Positions 25,777 to 33,595 of a stretch of DNA of 64,000 nt are shown in pieces; position 1 is the stretch's first letter; every line of letters starts with the position of its first letter. Where the stretch lies: NCBI RefSeq assembly GCF_900170025.1, contig NZ_FWEX01000006.1:1945089-2009088 (forward strand), in the 5' to 3' direction. The position numbers were made by a program, and so were the translations under genes. This DNA is from Nitrospira sp. ND1 (GTDB taxonomy: Bacteria; Nitrospirota; Nitrospiria; Nitrospirales; Nitrospiraceae). The notes under the pieces were generated by a model. It saw only the letters and a list, made by a program, of their open reading frames with translations. It searched no databases and was not told the origin of the DNA.

Positions 25777-26366
25777 CATTCGCCGGCGTCGGTCACCAAA
25801 CGACGATCTGAGAGCGTGAGTATCATTCTGACGACGAGTCCGGCCAGGCTGACGTAGAAGCCGAAGGTGAGCCACAGCTTGATGATCGTCGCACAGTTGG
25901 AAATCCGGACCCACAGGCTCTGAATACGACCCTCAGTCGAGGGGAGGTAATGGCGGAGCTGCACCAGTTGAATGAGGTGTTCCGTCCAGTCGGCCGTCAG
26001 TATCATCGCAAGCGGCGCTGCGATCCATGCGGGGTGGAACGGGTGCCCCAACGTCGCCCAGACCCACCAGAGACTGCCTGCGAGTGTTCCTCCATGCGCG
26101 ACCGGAAACAGGAAGTCGAGGGTCAGGTGCTTCTCCGCTGCCCAGTGGCCTACGAACGTGAGCCAGTTCCGGTATTCCGCAACGGCGATTGTTTTATATC
26201 GGAACCAGCGCCGGTTCATCGGCTCGGGTGTGTCTTGTGTCCCGCCGATCGGCTGACGGATCGCGGCAGCGCGCCCGGTCGCATGAGACGGGAGATGGTC
26301 GCCGCCGAACAGAACTGCGACCGGGAAGCCAGGAGTGAGGAGAGCGTTGAGTGTCACAGATGCCAT
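25776..26366 (-). CDS. Hypothetical membrane protein
   Basis: A 196-aa protein I do not recognise, with an N-terminal hydrophobic segment, then TM helices near 85-100 (FLFPVAHGGTLAGSLWWVWATLG), 110-125 (AWIAAPLAMILTADWTEHL) and 160-183 (IIKLWLTFGFYVSLAGLVVRMILTL). Charged residues lie outside these, a sensible topology, which supports it over opposing frames. GGAG is 11 bases before the ATG. Two tandem GTATC-N6-GATAC palindromes lie about 145-180 bp upstream. Confidence 0.6.
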   Translation of the reverse strand: MASVTLNALLTPGFPVAVLFGGDHLPSHATGRAAAIRQPIGGTQDTPEPMNRRWFRYKTIAVAEYRNWLTFVGHWAAEKHLTLDFLFPVAHGGTLAGSLWWVWATLGHPFHPAWIAAPLAMILTADWTEHLIQLVQLRHYLPSTEGRIQSLWVRISNCATIIKLWLTFGFYVSLAGLVVRMILTLSDRRLVTDAGE

Positions 26367-26509
26367 GATGTGAAGCTCCAGTCTCTACTATTTCAATGAG
26401 CAAAACCGATGCCGGGGTGTGATGAGAAGAGCCGCATTGAGGGATACCGATTCTGAGCGGGATAAGCGAAGCCGCAAAGTGGAAAGGTCTGTGCGGGGTA
26501 CGCAGATCG

Positions 26510-26547
26510 GTATCAGAAGGGATACTCTGTCGTATCAAAAGGGATAC
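26510..26547. promoter_or_regulatory. Tandem GTATC-N6-GATAC palindromes
   Basis: Two copies of GTATC-(A/G)-rich six-base spacer-GATAC occur at 26510-26525 and 26532-26547, exactly 22 bp apart (two helical turns on the same DNA face). Further GGGATA half-sites lie at about 26440-26465. This looks like an operator for the minus-strand gene starting at 26366. Confidence 0.45.
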
Positions 26548-26620
26548 GGCGTCGGAAAAAAGAGGTGGGAGAGTGAATCGATTCGGGTCCGGATCGGCAA
26601 GAGAGGTCGAGAGTTTCAGA

Positions 26621-27064
26621 TCAGTCCAGCGGGCGGCGGTAAAACTCTAACGGCGGAGCGAGGTTGCTTTCGAACGACAAGCTTTCGCCGTCCAGGCGGT
26701 ACCGGGTCGAGGCTTCAAATGCCCTGATAAACGAGGCTTCAAACTCCATATGCCGGGGCTCGCAGGCCATACGGGTGGTGATGCCTCGAAAGACCTTCAC
26801 CTCTCCCCTGCGGGGCCCGAAGACGATGGCTGCACTATAACGATTGCAGCCGGCATGGCCCGACACTCGTCCATCCTTGAACGAGAGGATCACGGGTTCT
26901 CCGTCGTCGCCATAGGGAACCGAACGATCACCCCAATGTGTCAGCTCCCATCGATTGTTTTCGGCGCGTCGAGTCATGTCCTCCGGTGAAGGCGACGAGA
27001 CGCAGGATGCCAGTAGCAGTGCGGCACACATTGCGAGCGAAATATGAAAGAAGTGTGTTGGCAT
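26621..27064 (-). CDS. META/HslJ-domain lipoprotein
   Basis: A 147-aa lipoprotein with lipobox LLASC (Cys21). The mature domain follows the META/HslJ pattern: RWELTHWGD at its start, VILSFKDGRVSGHAGCNRYSA in the middle, TRMACEPRHMEFEASFIRAFE with the conserved Cys and Glu, then a final strand pair. E. coli HslJ is linked to novobiocin and heat-shock response; the role here is unknown. GGAGGA lies eight bases before the start. Confidence 0.83.
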   Translation of the reverse strand: MPTHFFHISLAMCAALLLASCVSSPSPEDMTRRAENNRWELTHWGDRSVPYGDDGEPVILSFKDGRVSGHAGCNRYSAAIVFGPRRGEVKVFRGITTRMACEPRHMEFEASFIRAFEASTRYRLDGESLSFESNLAPPLEFYRRPLD

Positions 27065-27165
27065 GCGGCGGTCCTCCAGTCAAAAATTCCTGAATGATGA
27101 GTTCGTCGGGAGATGAGATGACGGCCGTTCGTGATCCGCGTCGATGATGCTCGTACAGCAGCGGC

Positions 27166-27540
27166 CTAGGACTGAGTGCCGCGGGTATCAGTGAACGTCA
27201 ATCGGTTTCCAAAGGGGTCGGTCACCGACATGTCATGACTGTCCCATGGGGTCAGGTCGATGGTCGGCCGGGCGTATCGATACTGTTTCGCCGCAAGTTG
27301 CCGCTGGAAGGCGTCCAGACCGGTCGTTTCGATCCGCATGGCCGCCCCGGGACTGCAGTCGCCATGATGCTCGGACAGATGCAGAATGCAGCGATCTTTC
27401 GAGATCTGCATGTAGAGCGGCAAGTGCGCTTCAAAGCGATGCTCCCAATCCAGTCTGAAGCCCAAGAAATCGAGATAGAATTCCTTCGCCTTCGCTTCGT
27501 CGAAGATGCGGAGGATGGGGATAGGTGTTCCCAGTTGCAT
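27166..27540 (-). CDS. Glyoxalase/bleomycin-resistance-type VOC protein
   Basis: A 124-aa VOC domain similar to bleomycin-resistance-like proteins: PILRIFDEAKAKEFYLDFLGF, ILHLSEHHGDCSPGAAMRIE and DMSVTDPFGNRLTFTD. The Glu of the last strand that often ligates metal is not obvious (NRLTF), so a binding rather than catalytic role is possible. Length matches family members. Confidence 0.85.
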   Translation of the reverse strand: MQLGTPIPILRIFDEAKAKEFYLDFLGFRLDWEHRFEAHLPLYMQISKDRCILHLSEHHGDCSPGAAMRIETTGLDAFQRQLAAKQYRYARPTIDLTPWDSHDMSVTDPFGNRLTFTDTRGTQS

Positions 27541-27675
27541 CGAAGCGGATTGTACGATGAGCTCGAATCGTTTGTCATGACGAAGGGCAGATAATCCGAC
27601 AATCGATCGTTATTGAGTGAGGGTCGTCGCAAGACGGATGAGCGGTGATACTCGAAACGAAGGAGGAGGGTCTTC

Positions 27676-28230
27676 TCACACAGGCGAGTGAAGACGATAC
27701 AGCACATGTCGGCGCAGCCAGGATTCGACGGGCAGCTGAGGATGGTCGAACTCGCAGTCGAGCCGCATGCCGAGACGTTCCAGCACCGCACGCGACTTCA
27801 GGTTGGCGATGGCGGTGAAGGCGACGAGCTCTTTCAGATGGAGTTGCTGGAAGCCAAACGCGATGGCCGATTGCGCGGCCTCCGTGGCATAGCCCAGGCC
27901 CCAGTATGGTTTGGCCAGGCGCCATCCCACTTCCACGCAGGGAGAGAACGGGAGCTTGTCGGAGGGAACATGTAGTCCGACGAAGCCGATGAATCGCCCT
28001 GACACCCGTTCCTCAACCGCCCAGAAACCCCAGCCAAGTTCGTCGATCAGTCGCAACACCCGTTGGGCAAACGCGTCGCTCTGCTCTCTGGACCAAGGCG
28101 CCGGATAATAACGCATGACATCGGCGTCAGAACTCATCAGAGCGAATGGCTCAAGGTCGGATGTTTGCCACTGCCTGAGTGTAAGGCGGGGAGTGTGGAG
28201 TTTAGTGGAGGAGAGTATGGCAGCGTTCAC
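27676..28230 (-). CDS. GNAT N-acetyltransferase (RimJ/RimL type)
   Basis: A 184-aa GNAT protein: LHTPRLTLRQWQTSDLEPFALMSSD at the start, GFVGLHV, VEVGWRLAKPYWGLGYATEAAQSAI (acetyl-CoA P-loop) and SRAVLERLGMRLDCEFDHP. This is the usual single-domain acetyltransferase that modifies ribosomal N-termini or small molecules; the target is not predictable. Start is GTG at 28230, with no good ribosome site. Confidence 0.9.
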   Translation of the reverse strand: MNAAILSSTKLHTPRLTLRQWQTSDLEPFALMSSDADVMRYYPAPWSREQSDAFAQRVLRLIDELGWGFWAVEERVSGRFIGFVGLHVPSDKLPFSPCVEVGWRLAKPYWGLGYATEAAQSAIAFGFQQLHLKELVAFTAIANLKSRAVLERLGMRLDCEFDHPQLPVESWLRRHVLYRLHSPV

Positions 28231-28331
28231 GTTAAAGTTAGGTGAAATGAGGGCAGTCTAGGCAACGCGAACGAGCCTCGGGAGGCGCTACTGGAAAGCC
28301 ATGCTTGATTGCAAGACCTGCCCCCTATTTG

Positions 28332-28841
28332 TTACATACGTGCCTCTCGGAATGCCGCCGCTTGTTGCGGTGCAAGTTCGAGGCATGCTGAGAGAATCGT
28401 CAATGCATGCCTAAGAAAGGCTTCAGTGCGGTGCTTCGATTCATGAACGTCGTTGTTGTACTTACCGCCATGGAGGAGATTGTTTCGAACGCAGCGCACC
28501 ATGCGCAATAGAAATTCAATCTCCGATTCATTGTTGGGATGAACTGGTGTTTCCCATGCAATCCCATGACTGTTAAGCACCTGTTGGTCCGGAGGCGAAT
28601 CATTAAAGCAGGCACATGCTTGTAGGAGGCCATCTTTCGCGGTGGAGTTGAAAATCTTTCGAAGAGAAGCAGCAAATCTGTCCCAATCTGGCTCTGCTTT
28701 CGGCCAATCGGGAGGTTTTACAGGCCGCCGTTTATAGTAACCGGTAGCCTTAAGAGCATATTCAAAACGAGAAAATGTTAGGAAGAACTCCAGCAGCAAT
28801 TCCTTGCTTACAGTAGTTTCTCCGAAAGGTTCTTCTTGCAT
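28332..28841 (-). CDS. HEPN-domain protein, partner of TIR-like gene
   Basis: A 169-aa all-helical protein. Near its C-terminus it carries VRCVRNNLLHGGKYNN, with R119-N-N-L-L-H124, the HEPN RNase motif (R-x4-H) followed by Gly as in many HEPN toxins. ATG at 28841 has AAGG eight bases upstream; in-frame ATG at 28967 would begin 12 bp after the TIR-like stop, so the N-terminus is uncertain. Base composition is visibly lower in GC than the neighbours, a sign of transfer. With the upstream TIR-like gene it forms a two-gene unit; a defence role is inferred. Confidence 0.65.
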   Translation of the reverse strand: MQEEPFGETTVSKELLLEFFLTFSRFEYALKATGYYKRRPVKPPDWPKAEPDWDRFAASLRKIFNSTAKDGLLQACACFNDSPPDQQVLNSHGIAWETPVHPNNESEIEFLLRMVRCVRNNLLHGGKYNNDVHESKHRTEAFLRHALTILSACLELAPQQAAAFREARM

Positions 28842-28979
28842 GCGAAGCCTTGTTGGAACAGATGCATGATGCTGTGCGACATCGGAGGAAATTACGAGGC
28901 CAGAATTCAGGGGCCGGCCCTTTCTTTCTGGGTTCACCAGCGGACACAAGCCCGCCCGCGGCAACATGTTGGTATGCAG

Positions 28980-29627
28980 CTATTGAGCACCGAAGAATTT
29001 TCCACCCAAAGCGAACGCACCGGCAAGAAGCGTCGCCAAAGCAACGAGGACGCTCCACAATTGAGTTGGTTTCAAGCCGCCGATTATTTCGGCGACTGTA
29101 AGGTCCGAAGCCGTCTTGGACGGAAATACCTTTTTCGACGTCTGGGCCATCTTCTGCTTCCAGCTGGCTAGAACACCGCTGAACTCGGTGGAATGCAATG
29201 CCGAGGCTTCCAGTTGTACCCATTGCACGTACCAGTCGTATCCACGTTCGAGCAGTCCTTCGCTTTTTAGGCCAGCTTCGACCACAACCATGAGCGGGAG
29301 ACCACGGGCGTAGGTCATGGCGGCCTCGATCTGATTCCACGGGGTGGGCAGCTTGACATCTGTGAGTGTGATCTCCTTCGGCCCTCCACGCTTTTCTGTG
29401 CCCGAAGCAAAGTGTGAGCGTTCGAGGGCTATGACCAATGTCCCTGAGCACTTGTCCAGCAGCTCGGTAACGGTCTTTAGCGGCGCGTCAGCGCTGAAGG
29501 TATTTCTTCCGACCGTATGTGGAATCATCCCTTCGCTCCGGAGTCTGTCCTCAACGGCGCGGACGAAGGCTTCCTGTCGCTCTGTGGCGGTGCCCCCGAC
29601 ACTAACGAAGACGTTTAGTTCATTCAT
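28980..29627 (-). CDS. TIR-like protein with C-terminal TM helix
   Basis: A 215-aa protein. An N-terminal TIR-like domain (about 1-140) has VFVSVGG for the first strand, then LRSEGMIPHTVGR. Region 96-115 (PWNQIEAAMTYARGLPLMVV) has Glu101 at the site of the catalytic NADase Glu of TIR enzymes. A linker is followed by one TM helix (189-209, QLWSVLVALATLLAGAFALGG). TIR plus TM resembles membrane-attached immune effectors that deplete NAD, but the family match is by eye and a nucleoside-deoxyribosyltransferase-like fold is an alternative. It has its own promoter and precedes the HEPN gene. Confidence 0.65.
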   Translation of the reverse strand: MNELNVFVSVGGTATERQEAFVRAVEDRLRSEGMIPHTVGRNTFSADAPLKTVTELLDKCSGTLVIALERSHFASGTEKRGGPKEITLTDVKLPTPWNQIEAAMTYARGLPLMVVVEAGLKSEGLLERGYDWYVQWVQLEASALHSTEFSGVLASWKQKMAQTSKKVFPSKTASDLTVAEIIGGLKPTQLWSVLVALATLLAGAFALGGKFFGAQ

Positions 29628-29743
29628 GGCTCGACATTCCGCATGACAGATGCACGACTATGAGGTAGCTTCCAACAGTAACATTCGTGCCGGTGGCCCA
29701 TTGATGGCGAGACCCGGATCTCTGGCGCACCGAAGTCGCTGAC

Positions 29744-29772
29744 ACTATCCTCACTTCAATAAACTCTGTCAA
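29744..29772 (-). promoter_or_regulatory. Near-consensus promoter for TIR-like/HEPN unit
   Basis: On the minus strand: TTGACA (29772-29767), 17-bp spacer, GATAGT (29749-29744). The predicted leader is about 110 nt to the ATG at 29627. Apart from this the 235-bp gap 29628-29862 shows no gene. Confidence 0.6.
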
Positions 29773-29862
29773 GAATTACCCGTAGGAGGACACTGTTAGT
29801 CATCCAACCTATGTCCCTATTGTGCTGCAGGCCTGTTCGGCTCCAACCGTGCTGCTCTAGGC

Positions 29863-30492
29863 CTATCCCCTCCGTCCAAATCCCTCCCCCGTCATCACCT
29901 CGGCCACGTTCTGGCCGTTCACGAAGACATCGGCCAGGGTCCGGCCGTAGACATCGCGGCCATGGGGGACGATGTTGATCGTTCCTTCCTGCATCAGTTG
30001 CTCCAATCGCAATGCAGCTTCTCGCCCGCCTGCTTCCGACAACTCAGGCGCGTTGTACCCGCGAATGCGGATGCGATCTGTTCCGTAGCGAATCGTATCG
30101 CCATCGACGGTGCGGACTTGCCAGGGTTCTACGGTTCGTTCGAAGCTTCCCATCGACAGCGCGTGACGCGGAAGGGACCGAAGCCCACGGCTATGAGAAC
30201 GCGACTTTTTTGCGAAGGGATTCTTGTGCGGGCGCGGTCCCCGCTCATGCTGTCCACGTCGATACCGTGGCGTCTGATGTTGCGGCAGCGGCTGACGTTC
30301 CTCGGGTTTCAACCCCCAACAGTCGTTACAGTGAAACGGCCCAGGGTCGTTGGTGGCGGCCGGCGTATAGGTATGCAGGGTGGACCGACTTTCTTCCACG
30401 GCAGCGACGACTGGCGGGGCGGGCGACGCGACGAAGAAGAGCAGCGTGAACCGGCTGAGCAGGCGGGAAACACGTTCGTTTCTGTGCAGCAT
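29863..30492 (-). CDS. Thermonuclease (SNase-like) family protein
   Basis: A 209-aa exported protein. Signal peptide (residues 1-33, ending VVAAVEES), a basic low-complexity linker (residues 60-115, rich in His, Arg, Pro and Lys), then an SNase OB-fold (VRTVDGDTIRYGTDRIRIRGYNAPEL ... RDVYGRTLADVFVNGQNVAEVMTGEGF). Catalytic Arg, Glu and Arg positions of staphylococcal nuclease are matched by RIRG, APE and RDVYGR. It likely degrades extracellular or periplasmic nucleic acid. Start ATG at 30492 has GGAGGA 10 bases upstream. Confidence 0.9.
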   Translation of the reverse strand: MLHRNERVSRLLSRFTLLFFVASPAPPVVAAVEESRSTLHTYTPAATNDPGPFHCNDCWGLKPEERQPLPQHQTPRYRRGQHERGPRPHKNPFAKKSRSHSRGLRSLPRHALSMGSFERTVEPWQVRTVDGDTIRYGTDRIRIRGYNAPELSEAGGREAALRLEQLMQEGTINIVPHGRDVYGRTLADVFVNGQNVAEVMTGEGFGRRG

Positions 30493-30650
30493 GGAAAGAT
30501 GTCCTCCGAATGTTCGGGGTCGGACAAAGCACGCTCTGTGCCATGCGACGATCATTGATGGCTGCGGTTGACAAGCCGAAAAACCGCGTGCTCAAATGCC
30601 TTCCGTTGAAGAGCGCATGGCCGATGGCCAATAGCGAATAGTTGAGACTT

Positions 30651-30679
30651 TTGATTTTTCCGGAGCTCGTACCATAAGC
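30651..30679 (+). promoter_or_regulatory. Possible promoter upstream of 77-aa gene
   Basis: TTGATT (30651-30656) and CATAAG (30673-30678) are 16 bp apart, about 60 bp before the start codon at 30738. The match is only moderate. Confidence 0.3.
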
Positions 30680-30737
30680 CATATGCTATGTGCTCTTAAT
30701 CTTTAAGACCGTACGAACTACTACAGGAGAGCCGCTC

Positions 30738-30971
30738 ATGGATATGTTTGGAAAAGTGGGGCTGGTCGAGGTGCCGATCTTGATCGCTCCGGATCAAAAG
30801 GCCTGGATGGATCGCATGATCAAGGAAGGCAAGATTGCGATTCCTCCCGGCGGGACGCTGGAAAAAGGCTCGCTCTATTCGATGTTTGTCCGCATGCTCC
30901 TGCACAACGCGATGGAAGAACAGAAGCGGCAGGAAGCGTTGGAGATGGACGACGAGGACGACGACGAATAG
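30738..30971 (+). CDS. Conserved hypothetical small protein (77 aa)
   Basis: A 77-aa acidic soluble protein I do not recognise. A start-proximal hydrophobic strand (VGLVEVPILIAPDQKAW) leads to a helical part and an Asp/Glu tail (EALEMDDEDDDE). Start ATG at 30738 has AGGAGA seven bases upstream, better than the ATG at 30690. Its stop lies one base before copy B of the palindromic repeat. Confidence 0.7.
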   Translation: MDMFGKVGLVEVPILIAPDQKAWMDRMIKEGKIAIPPGGTLEKGSLYSMFVRMLLHNAMEEQKRQEALEMDDEDDDE

Positions 30972-30972
30972 C

Positions 30973-31144
30973 TCAGGATGCTGAAAACGGTCCCCAGCAT
31001 CGTTCTCGCATCCCTCGGCCCCTCAACGTACCGCCCATGGGACAAGAGCCTGCCTCGGCTGGCTCGGGGTGGGTGGGTAAGACTGTCACGCCTCGGGGCC
31101 TCGTTCGCTGCGGCCTTGCTGGGAAACCGTTTTGAGCATCCTGA
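30973..31144 (-). repeat. Palindromic repeat element, copy B
   Basis: A 172-bp member of the repeat family with end arms TCAGGATGCT and AGCATCCTGA. Shared internal blocks are CGTTCTCGCATC, CTCAACGTAC and GCTGCGGCCTTGCTGG. About 45 bp of extra G-rich sequence expands its centre. Unlike copies A, C and D it lies between two gene ends (after the 77-aa gene, beyond the 3' end of hemL), so it may act as a bidirectional terminator-like fold. Confidence 0.75.
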
Positions 31145-31195
31145 AGTCGTGCGGTGAATTCGATGGGAATGAATCGCGATCTGTATCTGAATGGA

Positions 31196-31227
31196 TGCAT
31201 TTCGTATCGGTTTCGATACGAAATGCA
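31196..31227. repeat. Perfect 14-bp hairpin downstream of hemL
   Basis: TGCATTTCGTATCG and CGATACGAAATGCA are perfect arms around a four-base GTTT loop, between hemL and copy B. No long T-run follows, so it may be a factor-assisted terminator, an RNA-stability hairpin or a protein site. Confidence 0.6.
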
Positions 31228-31249
31228 GGATTCGCGAACGACGCTTCAC

Positions 31250-31274
31250 GAGCGCCGGGCAACGCCCGGCGCTC
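31250..31274 (-). terminator. GC-rich hairpin after hemL stop
   Basis: GAGCGCCGGGC and GCCCGGCGCTC are perfect 11-bp arms with an AAC loop, ending 10 bp past the hemL stop codon. The strong stem and position suggest transcription termination, although a T-tract is missing. Confidence 0.55.
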
Positions 31275-31283
31275 CATGCCGGG

Positions 31284-32567
31284 TCAGAGGTTCTTGAACG
31301 CAGCTTGAGCGGCGCTGATCGTGCGGTCGATGTCTTTGGGCGTATGGGCCACCGACATGAACGCGGCCTCGAACTGTGACGGGGCCAGGTAAATTCCGGC
31401 GTCCAGCATCTGGTGAAAGAACTTCGCGTAGGCCTTCGTGTCGGCTTTCTTGGCTGATGCCCAATCCGTGACCGACCCCTGAGTGAAGAACGCACACATC
31501 ATCGAACTGACGCGGGTTTGCGTGAGCGGAACCCCGGCCTTTCGCGCGGCATTCCCCACTCCCTCCGAGAGGGCCACCGAACGCTGTTCGAGCTGTTCGT
31601 AGGTGCCTGGTTTCTTGAGGCGCTTCAGCGTTTCGATGCCGGCCGTGACGGCCAGCGGATTCCCTGACAACGTGCCGGCCTGATAGACCGGTCCGGACGG
31701 GGCAATCATCTTCATGATGTCCTTCGCGCCGCCGTAGGCGCCCACCGGAAGTCCTCCACCGATAATTTTCCCCAGGATCGTCAGATCAGGCTTGATGTCG
31801 TACAGCGTCTGCGCGCCGCCGTATTGCACGCGGAATCCCGAAATGACTTCGTCAAAAATCAGCAACATGCCATGGGCATCGGTCAGCTTGCGCAAGGCGT
31901 GCAAGAACTCTGGAGAGGGCGGAATCACACCCATGTTTCCGGCGATCGGTTCGACAATGACGCAGGCAAGCTGACGGTAGTGCTTCTTGATCAGTTTTTC
32001 CGTGGTGGCCAGGTCGTTATAGGGCGCGGTTAATGTGTGTTTGGTGAAGTCTTCCGGCACACCGGGGCAGTCGGGAATGCCAAGTGTGGTGAGACCTGAC
32101 CCTGCCTTGGCCAGCAGGTAGTCGCTGTGGCCGTGATAACACCCTTCGAATTTCAGGATGCCGTCGCGTTTCGTGTAGGCGCGGGCGACTCGAATGGCAC
32201 TCATGACCGCTTCGGTTCCAGAACTCACCAGCCGCACCATCTCCATAGACGGCAGGGCCTCGCGAATCATCGTGGCCAGTTGAATTTCCAACTCGGTTGG
32301 CGCGCCATAGCTGGTACCGTTTCCGGCGGCCTGTTGAATGGCCTTGGTGACGGTCGCCGGCGCATGGCCGAGAATCATCGGTCCCCAGGACAGGACGTAG
32401 TCGATGTAGCTGTTCCCGTCGACGTCGTAGAGCCGTGAGCCTTTGGCGCGTGCCATGAACCGAGGTTGCCCGCCCACCGAGCGAAAGGCCCGAACGGGGC
32501 TGTTCACTCCGCCGGGAATGATGAGTTGCGCGTCTGCGAAGAGTTGTTCCGATCGTTGTGTTTTCAT
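31284..32567 (-). CDS. hemL: Glutamate-1-semialdehyde 2,1-aminomutase
   Basis: A 427-aa class III PLP aminotransferase that turns glutamate-1-semialdehyde into 5-aminolevulinate in tetrapyrrole synthesis. Signatures: SRLYDVDGNSYIDYVLSWGP, VSSGTEAVMSAIRVARA, the PLP contact DEVISGFRV and the Schiff-base lysine in TILGKIIGGGLPVGAYGG. Length is typical. It stands alone here; hairpins lie downstream and a weak promoter upstream. Confidence 0.97.
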   Translation of the reverse strand: MKTQRSEQLFADAQLIIPGGVNSPVRAFRSVGGQPRFMARAKGSRLYDVDGNSYIDYVLSWGPMILGHAPATVTKAIQQAAGNGTSYGAPTELEIQLATMIREALPSMEMVRLVSSGTEAVMSAIRVARAYTKRDGILKFEGCYHGHSDYLLAKAGSGLTTLGIPDCPGVPEDFTKHTLTAPYNDLATTEKLIKKHYRQLACVIVEPIAGNMGVIPPSPEFLHALRKLTDAHGMLLIFDEVISGFRVQYGGAQTLYDIKPDLTILGKIIGGGLPVGAYGGAKDIMKMIAPSGPVYQAGTLSGNPLAVTAGIETLKRLKKPGTYEQLEQRSVALSEGVGNAARKAGVPLTQTRVSSMMCAFFTQGSVTDWASAKKADTKAYAKFFHQMLDAGIYLAPSQFEAAFMSVAHTPKDIDRTISAAQAAFKNL

Positions 32568-32601
32568 GGGCCTCTTTCATCGAGCCGTGAGTTGGGGCGC
32601 C

Positions 32602-32631
32602 AACCTACCACGGGAAAATAAAAACGGTCAA
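32602..32631 (-). promoter_or_regulatory. Possible promoter for hemL
   Basis: On the minus strand TTGACC (32631-32626), 18-bp spacer and TAGGTT (32607-32602), about 35 bp before the hemL start. The -10 is a weak match. Confidence 0.35.
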
Positions 32632-32832
32632 TTGTGGACAGTCTTCTGTGAGTCGGCACCGGTGGCTCTACTCATCCACGATTCGATACAGCCGATTATC
32701 CGAATAGATACACCCACGATGATTCGTAGCGGTATAAGGCAATGTTAGCACAGAGAAACAAGGAGTTAGAGACCGCCGACCATATGGCGCAAGTCTTGCT
32801 GAGTCTTGGGTATCACTGCGTAGGAGAACACG

Positions 32833-33063
32833 ATGAAAGTAATCTGTTCCTGGTGCCAGAGCGAAGGCCGACCGGGGTTGGTGCGAGAAAAGGCTCCGTT
32901 GGCTGATCTGCGCGAGACCCACGGAATCTGCTCCGATCACTTTCAGCAAATGGCGGTCGGTCGGGATCCGCTGATCCCCGAATATGATGAAGGCTCGCTG
33001 CCGCGCCATGAATCTGTCGTCATCCGTCGAAGCGATCTGGCCGCCGTGGCCTGTTATGAATGA
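32833..33063 (+). CDS. Small CxxC/CxxH protein, paralogue 1
   Basis: A 76-aa protein starting MKVICSWCQSEGRPGLVREK, then ETHGICSDHFQQM. The CxxC plus CxxH arrangement suggests one bound zinc ion. A second gene 240 bp downstream encodes the same framework, so they are tandem paralogues. GGAG lies eight bases before the ATG. No function is known to me. Confidence 0.72.
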   Translation: MKVICSWCQSEGRPGLVREKAPLADLRETHGICSDHFQQMAVGRDPLIPEYDEGSLPRHESVVIRRSDLAAVACYE

Positions 33064-33304
33064 GCAAGCGTGTGCTTGGATGCGACCGTCCCACCGTCAT
33101 CGCTCTTGGATTCCCCAACGAGAACGACAAAAAACGTCAATCACTGCCGGAATGCCACGCTATTGACGGCCTCAACGGACAAGCCTGATTGGCTCACGCG
33201 AACGATCCTGCTGAAAACATTGAATACTTCTTGGCCGATGCCCGCTGGTGCGACTCTTGCGCCCCCAACGTGGATGGTCGCATCGCAACGAACGGAGTGA
33301 AGTG

Positions 33305-33547
33305 GTGAAAGTGCTCTGTGCCTGGTGTGTACGAGACGGGAAGCCGGCGTTTCTGCGGGAGAAATTCCCGTTGGAGGATCCCAGTGAAACGCATGGGCTC
33401 TGTGGGGACCATTTCACCTCGCTCAGTGCGAGTGTGGGGAAAATCGTCACACCGAGAGTCTGGATGCTCTCACGCATGCACGACCTCTCCTGGGGACTGA
33501 CGCGGTGGGCCCAACGGATGATGGGGCGGTTCTTCTCTCTCTGCTAG
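33305..33547 (+). CDS. Small CxxC/CxxH protein, paralogue 2
   Basis: An 80-aa protein beginning at GTG 33305 (or 33302): VKVLCAWCVRDGKPAFLREK, then ETHGLCGDHFTSL, matching the previous small gene at all putative metal ligands. The C-terminus diverges (MHDLSWGLTRWAQRMMGRFFSLC) and could form an amphipathic or membrane-binding helix. GGAG is seven bases upstream of the GTG. The 240-bp gap before it holds nothing recognisable. Confidence 0.7.
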   Translation: MKVLCAWCVRDGKPAFLREKFPLEDPSETHGLCGDHFTSLSASVGKIVTPRVWMLSRMHDLSWGLTRWAQRMMGRFFSLC

Positions 33548-33560
33548 CGCGGAAGGGCCA

Positions 33561-33586
33561 CCCGGCACCCTGAAATGAGTGCCGGG
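33561..33586. terminator. Hairpin between convergent genes
   Basis: CCCGGCAC and GTGCCGGG are perfect 8-bp arms with a 10-base loop, between the 3' ends of the small CxxH gene and the DUF937 gene, so it can serve both strands. Confidence 0.5.
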
Positions 33587-33595
33587 AATCGAGTC

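Noticed and set aside
26419-26727. 102-codon plus-strand frame over the operator-like region
   Set aside because: Extends into the META lipoprotein gene on the other strand, has no ribosome site and a low-complexity basic product.
29962-30558. 198-codon plus-strand frame
   Set aside because: Antisense to the thermonuclease gene, which has a signal peptide and catalytic motifs.
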